A stretch of DNA of 64,000 bases from Temnothorax longispinosus (lineage: Eukaryota; Arthropoda; Insecta; Hymenoptera; Formicidae). Of the stretch, positions 54,167 through 64,000 are shown piece after piece. How positions within the stretch are numbered: position 1 is the first letter of the stretch; every line of letters starts with the position of its first letter. Position numbers and translations under genes: made by a program. A model generated the notes under the pieces. It saw nothing but the letters and a program-made list of their open reading frames with translations, did no database searches and was not told where the DNA came from. Location of the stretch: assembly GCF_030848805.1 (NCBI RefSeq), contig NC_092360.1, positions 1,054,001-1,118,000 of the forward strand. Direction: 5' to 3'.

Positions 54167-54167
<1 letters not shown>

Positions 54168-54569
54168 GTCTTTGAGCGTTTCATTATCGCCGCTTCGATA
54201 AGCATGCTATATTGTACCGCTCCATTCAACGAACGGTTAAATCAATTCGTTACCGAAGCAAATTGATAAGGATATAAGCCGTGGCAGAGTTACTGGCTGG
54301 AATATTCAAACGGAACTTGGTCGACCAACCACGCAGTTTTAATAAGCGTCGCGTATAATGAGCCTAATATCATTATAGGGCATTCATTATGACATAATGA
54401 AAGCATTAGAGTGCGCTTAGCAACTTCGACGTTTCAGGCGCGTTAATTGAGTTTTCTTTGAATATTTTTTTCTTTCCTCTCAGAAAAGAACGATTCTAAT
54501 GTTTTAAATGTAAACTCGAACAAATTGTTTGCAATTTAATTTCATAATCAAATAAAATACTATATAATG

Positions 54570-54831
54570 CACAGTAAAAAAGATTTTAACACATTGTGTA
54601 TTTATGTTCCAATCGGTCTACTCAAAATACTTGTTAAAAATTTGTGTTGAATTTTTAACATATCCAAGTGTTAATTTAACATTATGTGGTTATGTTATTT
54701 GAATATTTTGTTAATGTTAATATTTGTGTTACTTTTTGACATATTCACTTGTGTTAAAATAACACAAAAATTTGGGTGAACCGTTTGGGACATGTGAAAT
54801 GTGTTAAATTAACAAAAAATTTTTTACTGTG
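54570..54831. mobile_element. 262-bp miniature inverted-repeat element
   Basis: Ends CACAGTAAAAAA (54570-54581) and its complement (54820-54831). A subterminal TTTAACACAT block on the left is matched by its complement on the right. The interior is AT-rich with repeated GTGTTAA motifs and no coding frame. No clear target duplication. Its end resembles the terminal repeats at 34945/38907. Confidence 0.65.
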
Positions 54832-55203
54832 GCGAATAAAGTATAGACATAAAAATACTAACAAAGATACTATTACAGTATAAGCCTTAAAGAGTATAAA
54901 TACAAAAAATAACAGTAGAAGGAAGAACGATTTTGAGTAAGATTTATCAATAGATACAACACGTACAGAAGCGTCATATGTTGTATCAGAACTAATTTTC
55001 CTTTTTAATATTTTCCTTTTAAATATTTCGATACCAACTCTCTCTCTCTTATAACACGCAAAATACTTATCAAATCGAACCTTGACGGATGTAGTATTGT
55101 AGTACCTGTTACGTTCCACAGATGGCGAACCAGTCGTCCACTATCTCGTAAGAAGAAATCCATACAAAGGGTATAAGTAAGCGGCTAGGAGATCAGAAAT
55201 TCG
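54832..55203. other. Upstream flank of the U12 RNA gene
   Basis: About 370 bp between the miniature element and the U12 RNA. An insect snRNA proximal sequence element would be expected some 40-65 bp upstream of the RNA start (about 55140-55165). The sequence there (CTCGTAAGAAGAAATCCATA) is a candidate by position only. No TATA box or other certain element was seen. Confidence 0.4.
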
Positions 55204-55351
55204 TGCCTTAAACTAATGAGTAAGGAAAATATAGAGCTTTGGTAACGCTTAGCTATGCTGAATTAAGCGAACTAATTTTTGAAGAGGCACAGGTCGTCCC
55301 AGGGCTGTGTGAACTACTTTTTCACGCGGCTAGGTGAAGCGATCTTACCTC
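55204..55351 (+). ncRNA. RNU12: U12 spliceosomal snRNA
   Basis: U12 RNA base-pairs with the branch point of minor (U12-type) introns in the U11/U12 di-snRNP and forms part of the catalytic minor spliceosome. The 5' end TGCCTTAAACTAATGAGTAA followed by GGAAAAT matches the conserved U12 5' end almost base for base. GTAAGGA at 55220-55226 is the element complementary to the branch consensus TCCTTAAC. The middle differs from vertebrate U12 but can fold (CGCTTA/TAAGCG near 55246-55269). The Sm site AATTTTTGA is at 55274-55282. The 3' domain keeps AGGTCG-CCC, CTACTTTTTCACGCGG and GCGATCT in the right order. About 148 nt, close to the usual 150. The exact ends are estimated by alignment from memory. 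It stands alone, with no neighbouring gene seen. Confidence 0.95.
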
Positions 55352-58300
55352 ACTATTAAAATATAAAGTTTTATTATGTATATAAGTAAAGATAGTGATA
55401 ACATCAAAATTTTTCAGAATGAAAATCTGATGTTCAATATCTTTAAAATGTAATAGCACACCCGCCTCTACTCGACTGTATCTTATTATAATTTCTGTAA
55501 GCACAATTTATACCTTTATTTAATTAATTACAATGCTTTTAACTCTAGCAAATTGTTTTGCTACATTTTCATTAATTATAAGAAAAATAGAAAATGTTTT
55601 AATAAATATTTTATTCTGTTAGTATAATATGTAGAATTTAAAACATATGGATTTTCGTACAATTTGTCATTGACTTTTTTTAAAAACAATTTTATTTAAT
55701 TCATTGAGAGAGGAAAAGAAGAGTATATATCACGTATATTTATGTTAATATAATCTTGACAATTTAAAATACCATTTCACGACTATTTCTGGTAAGCGTT
55801 TCCGATAAGCGAGGAATCTTTAGTATACACAATTAGACTCTCGCTCATCGCATTAACACGTATCGCTGCTGAATTATTCAGTCAATCGATTTAAGATGCA
55901 TTCTTGATTTACAGAGGCCACCTTTCTCTTCCAGCGCACCTACTATTTTTACTGCGTGACATAGGTCTTTCGTAATACTCAGAACGATAATTTCCGTGCT
56001 TCGAATTCCATGTGTGTATATACCTCGTCGTGATTCACACACCATTCACGACCGGACGCGTCCCGCTAGTGTTAACAAAACATTTTCGCAAATATAGTTT
56101 ATACTTCATAGAATTCCGTGGAGAGAAAAAGCGTTAATTTCTTCGAACGTGCCAATTCCTGTATCTGGAGTAATAAACAGAAGTAAGATGCGAAAATATT
56201 TTATTGTGGTGAAAATTCCTCGAGCGAGTAATAAATGATAGATTGATCTGTGCTATTTTCACGTTGCAATTACAAATATTTAAATGTAACATTCATTGTA
56301 TATAAGATTTTCTAATAATTCTATAAAAAGTAGGTAATATCATTTGTAAGTAACATTTATCGATATGTTTAAAAGAATTCTGTGATAATGGTCTCACAAA
56401 AGTACAAAAGCACATAACACATATACATATGAATTACATTCGTCATTTCAAACAGATGCAGAACGACGTCGGTCTCATTTCTCGTTCCAAGATATCGATA
56501 TTATAGTCCCACATCCGTAACGCATGCACGCGCACATATACACATATATGCCCCATGCGTCTCGACTCGCGCTTTTATCTCGGCGACGTGTTCGGCACTC
56601 CGCCCGGCATTTTCCGAGCGGAGAACGTATTATAAACGCAAAAGCTTCGTAACGTAAGCTCCATTACGCACGCCTGCGTGCACGCGCCCGCATGTGTATG
56701 CGCTCCTTGAAAATCCGCTCGTGAAGAGGCCAGACGCGAATCTCCATCGAGACTTCGCTCTCACTTGAGCAGCGCGGTTGGAATGCCGCGCTATGCATTC
56801 CGAGCGCTCCTTTCTATTTTTTCGCCACGTTCAATTTTCTCTCCGCTTTTCAGATTTCTGCATTGATCGAAGGTCTAAAGGTCGTGGACCACGGCGCGTT
56901 AATATCATATTTATCGTAGCCATAATAACAAACAAATATAGATCGTTGCAGAATGCAGCGTGCATGATATTGCAACGACGAATCCAATCGGCGGATTCAA
57001 CATTTTCGTATGATGTCGGATTTGCGACTACAATTCCAATCATATCGCGCGAAAAAACTTTTGGATCCACCAATTTGCGATTCCCTATTGAAATCCACGA
57101 TTGCAATCTGTAGGCGTGTATGCGTTGATTCGCTCTTTCATACATCGCTTCCCACACATCGCGCGGGCTATTCATAGTCACCTCGATAGTCACTTTAGTG
57201 TGCCAGACTATTCCTGGTCAAGGACAAAGACAGCGTGTATAATTACGCAGATTTGTTTTAAAAATTCTCATTAAGAAAGTCTAGCTTCTAGCTTCTCTAT
57301 CAACATAAGCTATTTATTTTTTACTTTATTGGACATATTATACTTAATATATGATAGAAAATAAAGTACGCGAAGTACTTATAGAATATCAAAAAACAAC
57401 GTCCCCTAGATTGCAGATTCTAGTATAGAGGACATAGTGTAAAAAATAATTAAACAATTTAGAACTTAGCCAGTCCAAAAAATGCTAAAATGGATATGTA
57501 AATAATTATATCTCATATAATTTTTTAAGTACAATAATTTATCATAAATATGTGCATAAAAGTTTATAAAGTTGGAAATTAACTTATTTAAAACGTTACT
57601 AAAAATAACACAAATATGCAGAAATACACACACGATATTTACTTCTTATCGATCAGTATAGAGGAACACCACCCTTCGCGTACCGTATACCGATGCGTGC
57701 GATCGATATCGCGAATATCCCATGCCTACGATTTACGATAGTCTATTTCGGCCGGCATCCGCGGCACGATCGATAACGGGCATGATCCACGTGCACGATC
57801 CCGATCTTCTCGCAAGCAACGAGGCCGGTAGCCGCACGCTATCGCAATGCGGACATGGCGTTAGCGATCATCCACTATCATCCCTCGAAAATCCGGTGGG
57901 GTTTCGTATCAGGGGTCATACATTGCAGGGGTCATCGCGTAGGCGGGAAGCTTCGCTTTGTAACGAGTAACGAGTTTGCGTCCCGAATACAACAAACCGG
58001 TTATTAAATTACTGAATGGAATGTAATAGAGTAGCACTACATAATGGAGAGAGTCGCCTGTGAGACAACACGTTTATTAAGTTTACACGATAGCTAGAGA
58101 ATGTGCGGAATATCATTAGACAGATGGGCTGGTTTGTCAGACGGACTAACGCTGTATATCAGCTTACGTTGCGAAATTTGCGAAAATCGCAAATTATAAT
58201 CGTTATTGTAAATCAAGACTAAAAAGATTAACAACGAAACGCCATACATTGAGTCATACATTGGTCATAAACAATTTATTTTAAACTTTTTTTAATTGTA

Positions 58301-58430
58301 AACTTTTTAATCAATACCAATTTCAAATTGTCGATAATTTAAGAATTTCAAATTCACACTTAATGTTAAAATCGACGGCCACTTTATAAATAGGTATGTT
58401 TAAAATTATCATTCGTCTTGCGCAATAATA
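55352..58430. other. Non-coding stretch, no gene recognised
   Basis: AT-rich, with CpG-rich patches at about 56500-56900 and 57660-57970. Frames of 82-120 codons there have no recognised domain. Confidence 0.55.
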
Positions 58431-58584
58431 TCAAGAGACACGGTATTGTCTCGCGCCAAGTACGCGCGGAGCGAGACCGACCGTGACTCTTTTACGCGAC
58501 GCGACGAGTTGCGAGTACTCGAGATGTTGAGATCTCAATAACGAGTGAACGGATCTAAGTAGGCTTGATCGATAGCTTGGGGTC
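58431..58584 (+). repeat. Dispersed repeat, copy 2
   Basis: Starts TCAAGAGACACGGTATTGTC. Same orientation as copy 1 at 38602, about 97% identical apart from a 6-bp deletion. It continues past GATAGCTT into GGGGTC, as in the module at 35708, and a TTCCGCTACGTG block 25-45 bp further on is also shared with that module. Confidence 0.85.
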
Positions 58585-61500
58585 GATTTATAAAAAAGAG
58601 TGTTTTTATTTTTCCGCTACGTGTTATAATAACATAATTTGCAAGAATAAAATGTAGAAGTGCTGAAAGCTGCAGCGTTAAAAACTAGAAAGTCATATTG
58701 CTATACTATATTACATAAACGATCGTGGGAAAGGGCGATGATACGAAAGATAGCGCGATCGCACATCAATGCGGAGTGCAAGCAGATTAAAGCAAAGCGC
58801 ATAAGCGCTTCTCTTGACGACACGAGAACTGGTTTCACCAATGCACCGAGAGTCCGTGAAACTCGCTCGCGGTGTGCGTATACGACAACGTAACAGAGCA
58901 TGAGCGCGTTGGAAATTTCGCGAACATGCCGCTTCGAGATAGGGTCATCCGATTAACCCACGACGACCAAACGATCTCGCCGGCGGCCGGGGTTTCCAAA
59001 GTGCAAGTACAGCAACCGTAATTGCAGTCTACTTGCAGTTACCACCTGCATACGATGTACCGTATTCCCCACTCATGCGTGTGCATAAATTATGCATGAA
59101 TACGAGCGGGTCTACGACCGCAAATTTAGGAGATTTGAAGAACAGAACGGAGCAGGACAAATCTTTTCCATCCAAAACTTTTTCTCACATAAAAAAATAT
59201 AAGGTATATTATGTCTATAAATCTAACGCGTATCTTTTTCCCTAATTTCTTTATATTTTATTAAATATTAAATTTAATATATATACATACAGTAGAGAAA
59301 CTGGAAAAAGGATTTTAAAGGGAGGCTACTTATTTCAATAATTTACAATAAAAAAAAATATATATTTTATTTATCTCTTTTCCCTACAGAATTTCTCGAA
59401 TATCCCTCGTCAATAAAAAGGATCAAATCCTTTATTTATAACACAGTATTTCGAAACAGAAAACGAGGCAGGGCACTGGCTTGATAATGGATTCATCAAA
59501 TTGCCTCTGAGAATGTAAATCCAAGACATTTTATCTGAGAACTTCGTACTTCAAGCTTAAATAATGTTTGAAGAAAACCGCTTCTTTCTTGGTAACGATG
59601 GGTCAACGACACAAAATTGCGTTGCGGGACGGCAATGTATGAACACTATGACATCATTTACAAACTTGTCTCGTAGCAATAAATTATCTGGAAAGACTGT
59701 GTACAAAATTATCTTTTTTTTTTGTTTACTCTTTTCTAAAGATATTAGCACTTCTTCTTTCAAACATTATTTCTTTGCATTTAATTATCATTATTAAGTC
59801 ATCTAGTTTTAATGTTTTCTCAAATAACTTTATTCTATTAAAAAGAATTATAATTGTATTATTAATAAAGTTATCTGTGTAACGTTTTTACGAAAAGTAT
59901 TTCTTCGCTTTTTGTCAATATTGCATATAAAAGATATCCAGAATAAACGCGTAGTCAGCGTTATTCTGACGTCAGGACGTTTATCATTTAGGGACCGTCT
60001 ACGAAACCGGGCAATTAGGCTTGCCGATTGAGAAAGAGAAAAATCGTTCGTGTTGGCATGCGAACGAAAGAGTCGTCGAACACGCGCATGTGGATTGGAT
60101 AAACGCATTCCAGCATGGTGTCCTCGCGAAAAGAGCGAGGCACTTTCACATTATCATGTAAACGTCAAACAACTCGAATGTATTTAGAAATATACTCATA
60201 CAACTTTCTAGATTGCCGTTAATTCCTCCAAAAATCAATGCCTTCGAATATTGATTAAAACCGATCGATATATTCGTAAAACGATTGCTTTCTTTTAGAT
60301 CATGTAAAATAAATGTCTTATCGTAGTTTTTAAAAAATATAAATCTTTAACTCCTTAGAAATTAATTTTCATCATTCTTATATTTTATTTCAAATTGCAA
60401 TTATTGTAATAAACAGTAAAATGTTCGCAATTTGACTTCAAGTATTTATTATGTTCTTTAGCGTGCCGAATGATGTAAAATCGCATAATTCTGAAAAAAA
60501 TGTAATTTTTACGCCTCGAAAGATTTACGACATTTAAACGAAAGTACCCGGTTACTGACATATTCGTGATTCGATGTCAAGTCCTTTTACGTCATATATA
60601 TTTGATGTAAAATACCATAAATCTAAAAGATGCGATTGTGATATCGATATTCTATGAAATATGCCCACGTGGTAACTTTTATTATGATGGGATCATTAAA
60701 AGCTACTTTAAGTATTCCAACGGGATAAAAAAGCGGCGGTAATAAATAAGCCGACGCAAATTTGCATTCAGACAGCTACTGTAGCGTGACACACGCGTAC
60801 TTTGTGTCCACGTGAATACGATGAACGCAAGATGATAACCCGTGGAAACCCGCTGGTATACGTGCTACTTTTTTAAAAATTTACATCACATGGAATATAA
60901 TTTTTTTAAACGATCATTCTTCGGTTTATCTCATCGTACGAGCGTTCAGAAAACGCGCGCGTAAATGTAGAAACAAGCGCAAAATAAATACACACTTATT
61001 CGCGAGAATTGATCGTTCAACGAGAAGATATCGCGAAATAAAAAACGCGAACACCAAAACAATCCATCACTGGCAATCGCCGCCAAGCCGCGGGATGGAT
61101 TACGCGTTTCATAACGCGTTTAATTTTTCGAGAGGAATTCAAGAGCGTTATATCTCCCTTGACGCGATAGATGAAGTGATTTATCTGGCGAATTCCTCGA
61201 ATGAACTCGCTATTACGGCGAGGCTCTCAACCCTCCAACGGATAGACGGACGGATGTTAACCATGACAAATGGACACATACCGCGTATCGGGAGTAACCC
61301 TTTCATATCACGATGTTTCTATCACACACCCTAATCGTAGTGCACAGCCCGCAATAGTCACGTTCCCGCGGTGAAAATAACTACCCCCGTGTGGTGCGTC
61401 TGCCCACACGCGACACCTACATTTTCATTCGCGTCCGCGGTAACATGACGAAGGTCCCGTGCGACCGGTACCGTGTCACCTCCCCCCCCCCGTTTTCACT

Positions 61501-62583
61501 ATTCCCGTACTCACGTAGTAAAATGTGTATTCCGCAACGCGATAGGAACCCCGTAGAATTTGTAAATTACGTACGCGCGCGCGCGCGCACGGGATTGCTC
61601 GTTTTGGGACCTGAGCGATAAACGACGAGCGATAAACGACAAAGTCGACGGGCAGAATGTACAAATGTTGCACTATGCTGCAACCGAGTGCGGTATCCCT
61701 AAGGGATGTTTGCGCGTGCAACCCCGATTATATTGCTGCATGCAGGTTCCTGAACGCAGCTCGTTCGTTGACAACATGTGTATAGTTGCATAAATACAAC
61801 AAACATTGCAGTTTCCGTTTTCACAGAAAGTAAACGCGTGACGTATTTTTCATCGTTCCTAGTTTTTCGCACGCATGCAGAGTAGAAAAAAATCATTATT
61901 TTTGATCTCTCTCTTTTTTCGAAACAAAGAACCTATTGCTAATAATTTTTCAAACAATCAAAAAGTATAAATTTATAAATAGAAAATCTGATTATTTTCT
62001 TTTAATTCTAGTAACAGATTACTCACTATAAAATATTTTGGTTACATCACGCTCTTATTCATAGTCACGTTCTCACACGCGACGCTACATTTATTCGTGA
62101 TTTTTACGTCTCAATGTTATCGTACAATACAGTGGTATACCACATCTTTTGATCTTTACGAAAGGCTGGCGTCCAGGAGTGTAATCAATGCATAGTTACG
62201 GTACATTACCGGGCTGGTAATAATCACGTTTTTGAATCGAGTGCCGTTTTTGAAGCTGCGTGCTTTATACTGGCCCATCATAATGAGTAGGATACGAGAT
62301 TGCAATAACACCAGTGGCTGCCTCCTGTTCAGGTCAGGGCTGAACCGCCATGGGAGCAGCAATCTCTTATTAACAGGGAGGATCAAACGGTATCCGGAAA
62401 GCACGCATTTTCTGCCACTTACTTTCCCCATTTGTATACCTCTCTTACAAATATCAGTGTATTCTCTCTCATTATAAACTCTTAATAAAAGTTATAAATC
62501 TAAATCTAAATTTTGCTACGCGATCAAAGGTCCATAATTTTGCTCGCATATAAAGCTAGAGCATATAAAGCTCGCATATAAAA

Positions 62584-62656
62584 CTAATCAACCGAATTTT
62601 CTTCAGTCTTTTCTACCCCTATTTCATATATAATTCTTTAAAATTTGGTTGATTAG
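62584..62656. repeat. 73-bp hairpin-forming inverted repeat
   Basis: CTAATCAACCGAATTTT (62584-62600) pairs with AAAATTTGGTTGATTAG (62640-62656) with one mismatch. Preceded by three copies of a CATATAAA-type motif. Possibly a tiny miniature element. Confidence 0.5.
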
Positions 62657-63521
62657 ACCCAGCTTTTATTTGTAAAATTATTTAATATTTGATCAATTTT
62701 TCTTATATTACAGTGTTCTATGTTAAAACCATTATAATTAAAATTATTTTTGCTTGAACTGCATACTTCTTAAATATACTTTAGATTGTTCAATATTTTA
62801 CAATCACCTGTATTTTACAATCACCTGTATATCGCAAAATATGTTGATAGAAAATATACATGTTCTCTATATTTCTATATATCAGTAATAAAACTAGTTC
62901 AGCAGAAGCTCTCGCTATCTCTCTTTCTCCTTCTTTCTCTGAGATTACAACTGCACACGTCAACACCTTTAATGGCTTTAAAGCGTCGTTCTGCCTTTGT
63001 GGCAATTCTTCCATGAAAGACATTGCGATAAGGGTAAAGCGTAAGCGTTAACGCCAGCTGGTTTGTCGTGGTTCGCCTTTGTCCTCGACGCGCGCAAAGA
63101 AAACCAAAGCCATTCCCCTGGCATTCGCTATTCTCCTTACCATCTGAATTATTAACGTTCGCATGAACATCGCTGCCCGACATTAATAGGAGGGCCTCGT
63201 ACTTCCGCACGAATCTGGACACGAGTGCTTCGCATATCGGCGGCTCGCATGGTATGCGGTTATTCAACGGTGCTATGCAAAACTAAATCGGTCCCGCTGT
63301 ATCATAACCACTTTTCTTTCCTTTCACCGCTCTATATTCTTTATATTCCGTAATAGTCGTAATACCGCCAATAAAGAAACTTGATTCAAAATCTTAACTA
63401 TAGATTGTCATGAAACTTTTACATACGTATATCGTGATGTCAACTTTTTAATATTTATTTTTTTCTCTTTTTTTCTCGTGGTTCATTTAAGACTTGTCGA
63501 TAGAACGCTCTATGTTTTACT

Positions 63522-63559
63522 GTGTCGAGAACGTAGCACACGTGTCGAGAACGTAACAC
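63522..63559. repeat. Two-copy tandem, 20-bp period
   Basis: GTGTCGAGAACGTAGCAC followed 20 bp later by GTGTCGAGAACGTAACAC. A paired binding site is possible but unassigned. Confidence 0.6.
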
Positions 63560-64000
63560 GGATTTTTGACTAGCAGGTGGAGGCGTTCTACCGAAACGAA
63601 ATTATTCACGTATGCGTGAAAAGTAATCGCAAGTCAATACGGTTTCAGCTATCGCCACAGCGAAAAGGTACAATAATTTTAAAATCATTCGAGAAAGTGA
63701 AAAATTATCGGATTTTTTAAATCTTGTATTTCGTAATAACAAATATAAATATAATTCTCTATAATATAATAAGTATTATAAAATATAAATAATTAAGATG
63801 TAATATATCCATATTCCCCAAATACATGATTCAATGTCGCAAACACCTCTATAAAACAGTATTCTCATGGCTGTGATACAGTTGCCCACAGGTTTACGTG
63901 ATTAAACTCAAAAGCAGAATGCTGTTCAACTATTTCGCTAACATTAATGACGGGATGGTACTTATTATTTTCCCGGTAGACAAAAGCGTCCCCGTGCACG

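Larger units (their letters stand above)
43799..54569. other. Long non-coding stretch, no gene recognised
   Basis: CpG-rich patches at about 44880-45070, 45300-46000, 47140-47600 and 51320-51790 keep chance frames of 60-138 codons open on both strands. A purine-rich GA/GGGAGA tract spans about 47660-47810. No domain, paired splice sites or RNA gene identified. Confidence 0.55.
58585..64000. other. Non-coding stretch to window end
   Basis: No gene recognised. CpG-rich patches at about 58730-59010, 61040-61620 and 63040-63290 hold chance frames. CG-alternating DNA lies at 61571-61590 and a poly-C run at about 61480-61490. Confidence 0.55.

Noticed and set aside
54754..55119. 121-codon minus-strand frame with a hydrophobic stretch
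   Set aside because: It runs into the miniature element at 54570-54831 and has no recognised domain.

Overview
The window reads as nuclear DNA from an insect, most likely an ant or another hymenopteran. The grounds are an AT-rich background with short CpG-rich patches, spliceosomal GT-AG introns, many microsatellites and miniature inverted-repeat elements, a minor-spliceosome U12 RNA gene, and a tnp2-like transposase next to a DUF4806-type gene. The ant assignment is inference from familiarity with such proteins; no search was run.

Layout. Bases 1-2986 hold the only recognisable protein-coding sequence: a plus-strand tnp2 (CACTA/EnSpm-like) transposase relic that is cut by the window edge and broken by two single-base frameshifts, followed by a five-exon DUF4806-type gene whose splice sites and phases are all consistent. 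From about 3 kb to 64 kb I see no convincing protein gene. Long open frames there are shadows of repeats or of GC-rich patches. A candidate recursive splice site on the minus strand at 27.59 kb suggests, but does not prove, that part of this desert is a long intron of a minus-strand gene.

The desert is dotted with non-autonomous elements: 2.45 kb (inside an intron), 3.98, 9.44, 23.2, 23.8-24.6, 34.9-38.9, 43.4 (piggyBac-type with TTAA flanks) and 54.57 kb. The most elaborate is 34.9-38.9 kb. It is bounded by matching terminal inverted repeats and contains a perfect 135-bp-arm palindrome with a partial third copy, a direct-repeat module, an approximately 2.4-kb array of 90-bp units that reverses orientation near one end, and a dispersed repeat that recurs at 58.4 kb. 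A separate minisatellite with 81/91-bp periods lies at 30.7-31.4 kb.

The clearest functional RNA is a U12 snRNA gene at 55.20-55.35 kb, with its branch-site recognition sequence, Sm site and conserved 3' domain. It is the only feature outside the first 3 kb with a well-defined cellular role, which is recognition of the branch point in U12-type introns.
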